Shown in pieces: positions 7,713 through 14,906 of a stretch of DNA of 19,280 bases (position 1 is the stretch's first letter; each line of letters begins with the position of its first letter). Location: contig USBY01000028.1 in NCBI GenBank assembly GCA_900553015.1, positions 1-19,280 on the forward strand, in the 5' to 3' direction. Both the position numbers and the translations under genes were made by a program. The notes beneath the pieces are model-generated. The model was not told where the DNA came from and did no database searches. It saw only the letters and a list, made by a program, of their open reading frames with translations. Source of the DNA: an uncultured Clostridium sp. GTDB taxonomy: Bacteria > Bacillota > Clostridia > TANB77 > CAG-508.

Positions 7713-8972
7713 ATATCCTGTTGGTCTAACAGCTGATTTTTTTCTTCTACCTTTTTGTTTCTTCTTATTATTTGGTTTTTCAAATAATATAAGTATTAAA
7801 GCAATAATCGCTATTGCAATTACTATATATAAAACATAAGATTTCTTTACATCGTTTCCAGCCTTTAAGTTAATAGTATATTGAATATTATCTATAGTAT
7901 ATGTTGCTGTACCAACTATTGTATCTTTTTTTATTGGTGCTTGTAATTGTTCATTTAAAGTTATTTGTGGCTCTATAGTATCATTTAGTTTATCATTAGT
8001 AACAATTGTATTAACACCTGTTTCAGCAACTAAATTTAAGTTCTTTGTAGCAGAAGTTGCATTTTTTACATCTATTGTTTTTACAATGTCTCCTGTTTTT
8101 ACAATATCTTTTTTAGAAAAGTTATCAAATCCGTAATTAAATAAAGTTTTTGCATCGTTATATCTATCATTATCTGTACGAGATTTTAGTACAACAGCAA
8201 TTAAGTTTTTATCATCTTTTGTTGCAGAAGATACTAAGCAATTTCCTGCTGGTGTAGTAAATCCTGTTTTTATTCCTACTGCATGTTCATAATAATTTTC
8301 ACTTTGCTTTTTTATCAAATCATTTGTTGTTATAAGAGTTCTATCAATTCTAGAATATTTATTTGAACTAGGTAAAGTATATGATGCGGTAGATACAATT
8401 TGTCTAAATGTATCGTTCTTCATTGCTTCTCTTGCAATAACTGATAAATCATAAGCTGTTGTATAGTGGTTATCATCATGTACTCCATTTGGATTTACAA
8501 AGTGAGTATTTTTACAACCTAATTCTATTGCTCGTGTGTTCATCATAGAAGCAAAACTATCTATACTTCCAGCTATATGTATAGCTAAAACATTAGCAGC
8601 TTCATTAGAAGAAGGTAGTAATAAGGCATATAGTAAATCTTTTATAGTTAATTCTTCTCCCATTTTTAATAAATCTGTAGAATATCCTGATGGGACAGAA
8701 GTTATGGCCTCTGATGTAACAGTTGCAATATCATTTAAATCACAGTTTTCCAATGTTAGTAATGCTGTCATAATTTTTGTTGTACTTGCGGGTTCGCGCT
8801 TTTCATTTGCTGATTTTTCATATAATACTTTTCCTGTATCACCATCAATTAAGATTGCAGATTCTGCATTGATATTTAAGTTATTGTTATCTGCAAAAGT
8901 TCTTACGGGTAGTAGGATTGATAAACCTAAAATACAAGCCATTAAGCATAAAATAAATTTTTTGAATTTCAT
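7698..8972 (-). CDS. D-alanyl-D-alanine carboxypeptidase, DacF/PBP5 family
   Basis: This exported penicillin-binding enzyme trims the terminal D-Ala of peptidoglycan stem peptides. It is 424 residues long with a signal peptide (about 1-27). The three catalytic motifs are S63-T-T-K66 (nucleophile), S121-S-N123 and K235-T-G237. A C-terminal beta domain and a membrane anchor at about 379-398, followed by a basic tail (KKKQKGRRKK), complete it. PBP5 proteins usually have an amphipathic C-terminal helix; here a full membrane segment with a positively charged inner end replaces it. The start is supported by AAAGGAG (8980-8986 on the minus strand) and a good promoter at 9001-9029. It is transcribed divergently from the ComEA-like gene. 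Confidence 0.93.
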   Translation of the reverse strand: MKFKKFILCLMACILGLSILLPVRTFADNNNLNINAESAILIDGDTGKVLYEKSANEKREPASTTKIMTALLTLENCDLNDIATVTSEAITSVPSGYSTDLLKMGEELTIKDLLYALLLPSSNEAANVLAIHIAGSIDSFASMMNTRAIELGCKNTHFVNPNGVHDDNHYTTAYDLSVIAREAMKNDTFRQIVSTASYTLPSSNKYSRIDRTLITTNDLIKKQSENYYEHAVGIKTGFTTPAGNCLVSSATKDDKNLIAVVLKSRTDNDRYNDAKTLFNYGFDNFSKKDIVKTGDIVKTIDVKNATSATKNLNLVAETGVNTIVTNDKLNDTIEPQITLNEQLQAPIKKDTIVGTATYTIDNIQYTINLKAGNDVKKSYVLYIVIAIAIIALILILFEKPNNKKKQKGRRKKSAVRPTGYYKAR

Positions 8973-9000
8973 ATTTTTACTCCTTTATAAGAATATATAT

Positions 9001-9029
9001 ATAATATATTATATTTCGACAAATTTCAA
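9001..9029 (-). promoter_or_regulatory. Promoter of the dacF-like gene
   Basis: On the minus strand: TTGAAA (9029-9024), a 17-base spacer, TATTAT (9006-9001), about 30 bases before the start codon. Confidence 0.65.
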
Positions 9030-9070
9030 TCTTTTTTTTATCGAATTAGTAAAATAGAATAGGAGGTTAA

Positions 9071-9745
9071 ATGAACGAGTTTAATTTAAAGGATAATAAA
9101 GTAATAATTGTAATTATTTCTATAATAATTATTATCTTTTTATGCGTCTTTTTTTATACGCGTAGCAATCTAGAAAATGAATATACAGAGCTAGATAATT
9201 ATAATATGTTACAAAATGAAACAAATATCGAGCAAGAACAAGAAGATATTTCAAAAATATTCATACATGTTACAGGAGCAGTAAATAATGAAGGTGTAGT
9301 AGAAATAAAAGAAGGTAGTAGAATTGCTGATGCTGTAGAAGCGGCAAATGGATTTTCCGAAGATGCTGATATTTCTCAAATTAATTTAGCATATCAATTA
9401 GAAGATGGGCAAAAAATATATATTCCAAGAATTAATGATGAAAAAATAAATGGAGAAGAGAAAGTACTACAAAAGGAATATGTAACAGACGAAGCAGGTG
9501 ATGACATAATAATAGAAGATGAAACATTAAATATTAAAAGTAAGGAAAATGAAAAAATAAATATAAATACTGCAGATCAAAGTGGATTGGAAGAGATTCC
9601 TGGCGTAGGTGAGGCTACAGCACAAAAGATAATAGAATACAGAAAACTTAATGGTAAATTTAAGACGATTGAGGATATAAAAAATGTAAGTGGAATAGGT
9701 GACAGTAAGTTTGAAAATATGAAAGAAAAAATTTGTGTAAAATAA
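9071..9745 (+). CDS. ComEA-like membrane-anchored SLBB + helix-hairpin-helix protein
   Basis: In competent Firmicutes ComEA is the surface DNA receptor for uptake. This 224-residue protein has an N-terminal membrane anchor (about 8-28), an SLBB-type domain at about 63-118 (IFIHVTGAVNNEGVVEI through DGQKIYIPRI), an acidic linker, and a C-terminal double helix-hairpin-helix at about 162-223 (ININTADQSGLEEIPGVGEA, then VSGIGDSKFENM). This is the ComEA domain order. AGGAGG lies at 9061-9066. No comEC or comEB gene is in the window, so DNA uptake cannot be asserted; related HhH proteins occur in non-competent species. No convincing promoter was found in the short gap. Confidence 0.85.
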   Translation: MNEFNLKDNKVIIVIISIIIIIFLCVFFYTRSNLENEYTELDNYNMLQNETNIEQEQEDISKIFIHVTGAVNNEGVVEIKEGSRIADAVEAANGFSEDADISQINLAYQLEDGQKIYIPRINDEKINGEEKVLQKEYVTDEAGDDIIIEDETLNIKSKENEKININTADQSGLEEIPGVGEATAQKIIEYRKLNGKFKTIEDIKNVSGIGDSKFENMKEKICVK

Positions 9746-9754
9746 ATTAAAATA

Positions 9755-9783
9755 TTGATAAAAAAGTAAGAATATATTAAAAT
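9755..9783 (+). promoter_or_regulatory. Promoter of yhbY
   Basis: TTGATA (9755-9760), 17-base spacer, TAAAAT (9778-9783), about 33 bases before the ATG at 9816. Confidence 0.55.
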
Positions 9784-9815
9784 ATATACATAGATTTATA
9801 AAGGAGAGTAATACT

Positions 9816-10106
9816 ATGACAAGTAAACAACGTGCTTACTTAAGGAGTTTATCAAATCATATAGAACCAATCTTTCAAGTAGGCAAGATGGGTATAAGTG
9901 ATAATTTAATAAAGCAGGTAAAAGATGCGTTAAAAGCAAGAGAGCTAATAAAGATAAAAGTATTAGAAAGTGTTGAAGCACCAATAAAAGATATTGCAGA
10001 AGAGATTTCGTTACAAACAGACTCTATAATTGTGCAAATAATGGGAAATAAAATAACACTATATAAAAGAAATAAAGAAAAAACAAAAATTGTTTTACCA
10101 AAATAA
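9816..10106 (+). CDS. yhbY: Ribosome-associated CRM-domain RNA-binding protein YhbY
   Basis: This 96-residue protein is a complete single CRM domain, the usual YhbY size. Typical features are the start TSKQRAYLRSLSNHIEPIFQ, the GKMG loop at residues 23-26, which in the family contacts RNA, and the closing IVQIMGNKITLYKRN. YhbY associates with pre-50S ribosomal particles and acts in ribosome assembly. AAAGGAG sits at 9800-9806. In many Firmicutes it lies near obg and nadD; here it stands alone, with its own promoter and a repeat-containing terminator. Confidence 0.94.
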   Translation: MTSKQRAYLRSLSNHIEPIFQVGKMGISDNLIKQVKDALKARELIKIKVLESVEAPIKDIAEEISLQTDSIIVQIMGNKITLYKRNKEKTKIVLPK

Positions 10107-10111
10107 GATTT

Positions 10112-10171
10112 AGGGATTTGAGATGTCCCTCTGAGGGGGGGATTTAGGGACGTTCCTTAAATCCCTTTTTT
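10112..10171 (+). terminator. Nested-stem terminator built from dispersed repeats, after yhbY
   Basis: Outer stem AGGGATTT (10112-10119) / AAATCCCT (10159-10166); inner stem GTCCCT (10125-10130) / AGGGAC (10146-10151); then T6. The loop contains a run of seven G. Confidence 0.75.
10113..10156 (-). repeat. Two copies of the dispersed motif, minus orientation
   Basis: The reverse strand of 10139-10156 reads GGAACGTCCCTAAATCCC, 16 of 18 identical to 3613-3630. The reverse strand of 10113-10130 reads AGGGACATCTCAAATCCC, a more diverged copy. They are separated by CTGAGGGG-type sequence. Confidence 0.6.
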
Positions 10172-10193
10172 GTTTTACAAATTAAAGATATAC

Positions 10194-10222
10194 AAAAAAA
10201 GTAGCTGTTAAGGCTACTTTTT
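10194..10222 (-). terminator. Terminator of the PF06541-type gene
   Basis: GTAGC (10201-10205) and GCTAC (10213-10217), extended by flanking A/T pairs, form the stem. On the minus strand it is followed by a run of seven T. It lies just after the stop of the minus-strand gene. Confidence 0.75.
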
Positions 10223-10226
10223 CAAG

Positions 10227-10958
10227 TTATAAAATATCTCTTATATAAACTTCATTTCCATTGCTATCTATAAAACGAAGATTTGGAAAGCTCCTTTTCA
10301 TATAGCTATCAGGAAATATTTTATTTTTTATGAATGTCTCTATTTTACCATAAGGTTTAGGTGGTAAATTATAATATTTATCTATAGCTTTTGTCTTGTA
10401 AATAGAAATGGAATATATTGTTGCAAATAAATCAAATACTAGAAAGGAAACAACTACAATTTCTACTGTTAATGTTAGTCTATTTGTTAATTTATCAATT
10501 ATTTTATCTACTAATGGCTTTAGCCATCTTATTAAGAAAATAGCTAGAATTCCCCAGAATAAAGAATATACAAGAGAAATTCTACCATTTAAATTAAATC
10601 TTAGATAAGAGTACTCCCAAAATCTAGTGCCATATATAGCTTCTAAAGCAAAACTTAAAAAATATTCTAATATGCTACCTAGTAATATTCCATATAGAAA
10701 TAATTTTATTGGATTGTTTTTGTACTGGTTTAATAAAACTATTAAACAGACTGCTCCAACACCATAAATAGGGCAAAATGGTCCGTAAATTAAACCTTTT
10801 CTACTTTCTAATACGCCGGTAGTTTGATAACAATATACTGTTTCAAGTATAAGACCGACAATACTAAATAAAATAAAGTACCAAAGGATCTCGTGAAGAG
10901 AAATTCCAAGTATTTTTATATTAAATTTTGAATCTTTAATATCTTTACTTACTTTCAT
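10227..10958 (-). CDS. PF06541-type multi-membrane protein (putative ABC permease-like)
   Basis: This 243-residue protein has about five hydrophobic segments between residues 14 and 195. The blocks SIVGLILETVYC, KGLIYGPFCPIYGVGAVCL and GSILEYFLSFALEAIYG recall the PF06541 family, labelled 'putative ABC transporter permease' in databases although no transport role has been shown as far as I know. The C-terminal 45 residues are soluble and basic. AAGGAG lies at 10963-10968 (minus). A possible extended -10 (TGTTATAAT on the minus strand, 10986-10978) lies very close upstream, giving a very short leader. It appears to be a single-gene unit. Confidence 0.72.
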   Translation of the reverse strand: MKVSKDIKDSKFNIKILGISLHEILWYFILFSIVGLILETVYCYQTTGVLESRKGLIYGPFCPIYGVGAVCLIVLLNQYKNNPIKLFLYGILLGSILEYFLSFALEAIYGTRFWEYSYLRFNLNGRISLVYSLFWGILAIFLIRWLKPLVDKIIDKLTNRLTLTVEIVVVSFLVFDLFATIYSISIYKTKAIDKYYNLPPKPYGKIETFIKNKIFPDSYMKRSFPNLRFIDSNGNEVYIRDIL

Positions 10959-11024
10959 AATACTCCTTAATATAATTATTATAACAAGATATCATAAATT
11001 TATTAAAAAGAAAAGAGCTAAAAA

Positions 11025-11069
11025 ATATTCGATATAGCTAATTGTGTAAAATCATTATATATCGAATAT
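11025..11069. repeat. 12-bp perfect inverted repeat between two minus-strand genes
   Basis: ATATTCGATATA (11025-11036) and TATATCGAATAT (11058-11069) are exact complements with 21 bases between them. There is no T-run, so it is not a typical terminator. The surrounding 207-base gap shows no open reading frame of note. Confidence 0.6.
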
Positions 11070-11124
11070 ATTATGAGGGGGATAGGTTATTAGTTACAAA
11101 TAATGTAGGGTTGCTATAGAATAA

Positions 11125-11152
11125 AAGCTGAATTATATAAATTATAAGGCTT
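11125..11152 (-). terminator. Weak terminator candidate after the Nudix gene
   Basis: On the minus strand AAGC + TTATA pair with TATAA + GCTT across an asymmetric internal loop, followed by TTTATTC. The stem is AT-rich and broken, so this is tentative. Confidence 0.3.
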
Positions 11153-11165
11153 ACAATTATTAATC

Positions 11166-11708
11166 TTATTGATTATCTAACCATTCGTAATATTTAACTA
11201 AGTACTCCCAACAACCTTCTTTATCTGTAATACCGTCATAGTGATTTTTAACTCTTTTAATAATCTCATCTTTATTAACCCATTTAACTTCTGAAACTTC
11301 TTCGGTTTGAAGAATTAAATTAGAAATATCTATATCTTTGTTTACTATATAATATTCATTAAAATGCTTATTAATAATATCTCCTTTTTCGTTAACAGAA
11401 ATTGAACTACCAATGAATAATATATCATTTTTAGTTAAAGTAATGCCTAATTCTTCTTCTACTTCGCGAATAATTGATTGAAAGCCAAACTCTCCACTTA
11501 GAACATGACCACCTGCAGTTATATCCCAACAATTAGGCCATAGTTTTTTATTAGGACTACGTTTTTGTAACAAAACTTGCTCCTTAGGATTAATAATAAA
11601 AGCAGCTACAGCCTTATGCCAAAGGCCTTTAGAGTGGCAAACTTCTCGACTTGCAGTTTTATTTAAATATTCTCCTTTTTCGTTAAAAACATCAAAAATT
11701 TCTTCCAT
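11166..11708 (-). CDS. Nudix hydrolase, isopentenyl-diphosphate isomerase-like subgroup
   Basis: A 180-residue protein with a complete Nudix box: G67, E73, then R81-E82-V-E-E85-E86-L-G88-I, exactly fitting G-x5-E-x7-R-E-U-x-E-E-x-G-U. Nudix enzymes split nucleoside-diphosphate-linked substrates using Mg2+. The N-terminus (IFDVFNEKGEYL) and HKAVAAFIIN with LLQKRSPNKK place it in the IDI/YfcD-like subgroup of uncharacterised hydrolases; the substrate is unknown. AAAGGAG lies at 11715-11721 (minus), and a near-consensus promoter lies further upstream. It is divergent from the toxin-antitoxin cluster. Confidence 0.88.
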   Translation of the reverse strand: MEEIFDVFNEKGEYLNKTASREVCHSKGLWHKAVAAFIINPKEQVLLQKRSPNKKLWPNCWDITAGGHVLSGEFGFQSIIREVEEELGITLTKNDILFIGSSISVNEKGDIINKHFNEYYIVNKDIDISNLILQTEEVSEVKWVNKDEIIKRVKNHYDGITDKEGCWEYLVKYYEWLDNQ

Positions 11709-11737
11709 AATTTACTCCTTTTTCATAGTTTACGAAA

Positions 11738-11766
11738 ATTATACGAATAAGCGTAATAAAATGCAA
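11738..11766 (-). promoter_or_regulatory. Promoter of the Nudix gene
   Basis: On the minus strand: TTGCAT (11766-11761), 17-base spacer, consensus TATAAT (11743-11738), about 30 bases before the start codon. Confidence 0.7.
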
Positions 11767-11805
11767 GAATATTTATATGTTTGTATATAAAAATTTATAG
11801 CAATC

Positions 11806-11814
11806 TGATATAAT
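11806..11814 (+). promoter_or_regulatory. Extended -10 promoter of the Fic/accessory cluster
   Basis: TGATATAAT: a consensus -10 hexamer (11809-11814) with TG one base upstream. No clear -35 is seen at the proper distance, which extended -10 promoters tolerate. It lies about 40 bases before the VbhA-like start and is the only good promoter seen for the cluster. Confidence 0.55.
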
Positions 11815-11856
11815 ATACGTAATTTATAAGAATAAATGTAAGAAGGGATGAAACGT

Positions 11857-12051
11857 ATGGAATATTCTGTAGATAAAACAACTAGAAAAGATCGAATAAA
11901 ATTAGTAAAAAAAGCATTGGCGATTTCTATATCAGGAGCAGATGTACCAACAGATGAAACTTTAAACTTAACTAAAGACTATGTTGATGGCAAGATTGAA
12001 TTGGAAGAACTTCAACAGAAAATTATAGATAAATATAATAAAAATAAATAA
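11857..12051 (+). CDS. VbhA-like antitoxin of the Fic protein
   Basis: VbhA-type antitoxins are small helical proteins that bind a Fic toxin and block its ATP site with a [S/T]xxxE[G/N] helix. This 64-residue protein fits in size, in its position just before a Fic gene, and in its C-terminal pattern (PTDETLNLTKDYVDGKIELE, residues 31-50), which is typical of the family. The inhibitory helix is unusual: residues 22-31 read AISISGADVP, without the glutamate expected before G/N. The start chosen is the ATG at 11857, eight bases after GAAGGGA; the ATG at 11848 sits inside that site. The Fic gene follows after 11 bases. Confidence 0.72.
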   Translation: MEYSVDKTTRKDRIKLVKKALAISISGADVPTDETLNLTKDYVDGKIELEELQQKIIDKYNKNK

Positions 12052-12062
12052 GGAGAATAGTT

Positions 12063-12770
12063 ATGAAAGATCCATATATACAAGAAAACGGAACTCTAAA
12101 AAATAAATTAGGAATAGAAGAGTATGATGATTTAAATAAGGCGGAAAAAGATATAGGATTTGTAAAATTAATTGATGTAAATAAAGCTTTTAAGAAGAGA
12201 TATGACGCAGAGTTCTTTAAAACAATACATAAGCATATTTTTGAAGATATTTTTGATTGGGCTGGAGAATTTAGGTCAGTTCCAATCGAGAAAATAGAAG
12301 TTGTAATACCAGGTTTAAGTTTACATTATTCTGAACCAGATGACATTCCAGAAGATTTAGATTCAGCATTAAATGTTTTAAACAATACTAGTTGGAAAGG
12401 AAAAAACATAGAGGAAATAGCCTCAGAATTTACACAGGGGTTAGCAAGGATTTGGCGAGTACATCCTTTTAGAGACGGAAATACAAGAACAACTTTAGCG
12501 TTTGCTGATATTTATGCAAAAGAACATGGATTTCCGATGGATATTTCAATGTTATTAGATCAACTTTCTAGAGTTACAGATGAGAATGGTAAAATTAGGA
12601 GGTATAGTATTAGGGATAAATTTGTATTAGCAGCATTAGATAAAAAAGATTATCCAGAGCCAGAACATCTAACAGCCCTAATAAAAACAGCGATTCAAGA
12701 AGGAATAAGCCAAGAAAAACAAAGACAAGGTAATATATTAGGGGAAAATGAAGATGATGAGGCAAGGTAA
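12063..12770 (+). CDS. Fic-domain protein (probable toxin of a VbhA/Fic pair)
   Basis: Fic proteins mostly transfer AMP from ATP to hydroxyl side chains of target proteins; stand-alone bacterial toxins such as VbhT and FicT AMPylate gyrase and topoisomerase IV. This 235-residue protein has the Fic core with the active-site motif HPFRDGNTR at residues 134-142 (H134 catalytic base, D138 Mg2+, N140, R142). The usual second arginine three residues after R142 is L145. The flap region lies around 72-84 (SVPIEKIEVVIPG). No intrinsic inhibitory helix was seen at the N-terminus, consistent with a separate antitoxin. AAGGAG occurs ten bases upstream. The C-terminal 30 residues are charged and probably disordered. 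Confidence 0.9.
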   Translation: MKDPYIQENGTLKNKLGIEEYDDLNKAEKDIGFVKLIDVNKAFKKRYDAEFFKTIHKHIFEDIFDWAGEFRSVPIEKIEVVIPGLSLHYSEPDDIPEDLDSALNVLNNTSWKGKNIEEIASEFTQGLARIWRVHPFRDGNTRTTLAFADIYAKEHGFPMDISMLLDQLSRVTDENGKIRRYSIRDKFVLAALDKKDYPEPEHLTALIKTAIQEGISQEKQRQGNILGENEDDEAR

Positions 12771-12805
12771 ACTAACAAGAGGAAATAGTAAAATGGAGTA
12801 ATAAA

Positions 12806-13405
12806 ATGAAAAAAAATAAAATGAGTAAACCAGCAATTTTTATGCATAGTGTAATAATTGTTACATGTTTAGCAAGTATCATTTGTTTTACATTATACTA
12901 TGGAAATATATATAAAAGCGAAGTTGTTTTATGGACTGGTATAACAGCATTTACTATAATGTATCATTTTTGGATGAGAATTATTATGGGAAATGTTACT
13001 AAGCTATTTAAAAAACATATAACATATAAACAATGGTGGTTTAAAGAGAGAAAATTTGAAAATAAATTGTATCAAAAATTAAAAGTGAAAAAGTGGAAAG
13101 GAAAGGCTCTTACATATAATCCAGAAACATTTTCACTAAAAGAGCATTCATTAGAGGAAATAGCAAATACAATGGCAAAATCAGAATTGGACCATTGGGT
13201 GAATGAAGCTATTTCTGTTTCAACAATTTTCTTTTCTGCAATATGGGGACAATTTTGGATATTTCTTATAACTGCACTTTGTGCTATGGCTTTTGATAGT
13301 CAATTTATTATTATGCAAAGGTATAATAGGCCAAGAATATTAATAGCTATGCAGAAAGAAAAGAAAAAAGCTTTAAAACAGGATACAGTTATTTTAAATA
13401 AATAA
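12806..13405 (+). CDS. Small membrane protein resembling CrtO-type acyltransferases
   Basis: A 199-residue protein with two N-terminal membrane segments (about 9-31 and 40-61), a basic cytoplasmic stretch (65-100), and a hydrophobic region at about 135-165 followed by the motif RYNRPR (172-177). The conserved stretch SELDHWVNE (126-134), the KLYQKLKVKKWKGK block and RYNRPR recall proteins annotated as glycosyl-4,4'-diaponeurosporenoate acyltransferase (CrtO, staphyloxanthin pathway). No carotenoid gene is nearby, so the substrate is probably different. The call is from memory of the family pattern. GGAG lies at 12795-12798. It sits between the Fic gene and the zincin gene on the same strand. 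Confidence 0.6.
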   Translation: MKKNKMSKPAIFMHSVIIVTCLASIICFTLYYGNIYKSEVVLWTGITAFTIMYHFWMRIIMGNVTKLFKKHITYKQWWFKERKFENKLYQKLKVKKWKGKALTYNPETFSLKEHSLEEIANTMAKSELDHWVNEAISVSTIFFSAIWGQFWIFLITALCAMAFDSQFIIMQRYNRPRILIAMQKEKKKALKQDTVILNK

Positions 13406-13416
13406 GGTGAAAACAT

Positions 13417-14895
13417 ATGACAATTAAAATCGAAGTAGATGGATTATTAAGAAAATATGAAGAAAATGATTCGAAAAATTTAGCAAAAGTAAGCGAAGCG
13501 TTAAGTGAAAAGGATACTTGGCAGAAAAGTATTATAGATGAAAATGGGGAAGAAGTTAATATAACATTACTATTAGCATATGAATATTCAAAAGGAATCG
13601 AAAATATTACTAATGCTATAGTAAGTTTTGATGAAGCACTAACTAAGTTAATGGAAATTGATAATTTAGTTCTAGGTGAATTTAATGAAAATAATGATGA
13701 TATATTATATGGTAAGAATTATCAAGATAAAGCTATGATGATGGCAAATTCACAAGAATACTATGATACTGTAAGAAAGCATACGGGAGCAATGAACTTT
13801 AACTATTTCGATAAAAACGGTAAGTTAGCAGATACAGTAGCTATATTTAAAGAAGTTAGAGATGGCGAAGGGAAAAAGCTACGAGAGGGAGCAACATTTC
13901 AAGATTTAACAGATTTAAGAGACACTTTTTTTCATGAGGTGACTCATCATATGGAAAAAGATTTTGTATCAAAAGATGAACCACAGATGTATACAAGTAT
14001 AGATGGAAGAACATACAGTAATTACAATAAAGTTGATAAATATAGAAAAATGGAATATGTACATGGAGAAAGAAGTATATCAGATGTTATAGATTTACCA
14101 GCAAAAAGTCAATTTAATATTTCGACGGGTTTAACAACAACTGAAATATTACCTAATGGTGAAGAGGTAATACATAATCAAGTAACAGAAGGTTTTGTAC
14201 AAGCAGTTGCAGTGGCAATAACAAGAAGTTTAGGTTGTCCAGAACAAGAAATTAGAACAGATAAGTATTTTGAAAAAACGCAAATGGCTTTTAAAGTAAT
14301 AGAAGCAAGAGATAAATACTTAGGACAAGGACAAACTTTTGCAGATTTTATACGTCATTCATACAAAATAAAAGGAGAACTTGAACAAATTCATGTACAA
14401 GGAAAGAATGCATTACAATACATATCTGATTATGGAGAAATGTCAGATAGGGGAAAAACAAGAAAATCTAAGATTATTAGGAAATTTGGAGACTTAGAAA
14501 AAAAATTAGATTATCCTCCAGAAAAACAAGAAGAAATAGAAAATTCAAGAATATTAGGAAAAACAGAATTAACTGAAAATGAAATAGAAAATTTGAGAAC
14601 TATGTTATTAAATGGAAAGACCGATGCTGAATCTAAAGAAATTGTAGATGATTTTATTGGTAGATATACAGTAGCATTAGCAGAAGAAAAAAGTTTTTTT
14701 GATGCAATTCCATCACAATTAGATTTTTCAAGATTTAAAACAGAGGAAATTGGAATTGATGAATTTGCTGAAGTTGCGCAAGATATAGAACGAGTTAATC
14801 CAATAACTAATATGAAAAATGCAATGAGAGCACTTAAATCTGCTGTACAGAGTCGAAAAATAGAACATGAAAAAGAAGATAAAAGTTTAGAGTAA
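13417..14895 (+). CDS. Uncharacterised protein with HEVTH zinc-metallopeptidase motif
   Basis: I do not recognise the family. The 492-residue protein has no signal peptide or membrane segment. A helix preceded by DLRDTF carries H173-E-V-T-H177, the HExxH zincin signature, and 80 residues later NQVTEGFVQAVAVAI supplies E258, spaced as the third zinc ligand of gluzincins. Between them lies a Tyr-rich stretch (TYSNYNKVDKYRKMEYV). The N-terminal 100 residues and the C-terminal 170 residues look helical and charged. The start is the ATG at 13417 with only a modest AAGGTGA site. It is followed after 11 bases by a small basic-tailed protein. It could be a protease effector or toxin; the peptidase call rests on the motif only. 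Confidence 0.55.
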   Translation: MTIKIEVDGLLRKYEENDSKNLAKVSEALSEKDTWQKSIIDENGEEVNITLLLAYEYSKGIENITNAIVSFDEALTKLMEIDNLVLGEFNENNDDILYGKNYQDKAMMMANSQEYYDTVRKHTGAMNFNYFDKNGKLADTVAIFKEVRDGEGKKLREGATFQDLTDLRDTFFHEVTHHMEKDFVSKDEPQMYTSIDGRTYSNYNKVDKYRKMEYVHGERSISDVIDLPAKSQFNISTGLTTTEILPNGEEVIHNQVTEGFVQAVAVAITRSLGCPEQEIRTDKYFEKTQMAFKVIEARDKYLGQGQTFADFIRHSYKIKGELEQIHVQGKNALQYISDYGEMSDRGKTRKSKIIRKFGDLEKKLDYPPEKQEEIENSRILGKTELTENEIENLRTMLLNGKTDAESKEIVDDFIGRYTVALAEEKSFFDAIPSQLDFSRFKTEEIGIDEFAEVAQDIERVNPITNMKNAMRALKSAVQSRKIEHEKEDKSLE

Positions 14896-14906
14896 GGAAG
14901 AATGAT

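Noticed and set aside
8536..9057. A 173-codon plus-strand open frame
   Set aside because: It is antisense to the signal peptide and catalytic domain of the D,D-carboxypeptidase, has no ribosome binding site and encodes no recognisable domain.
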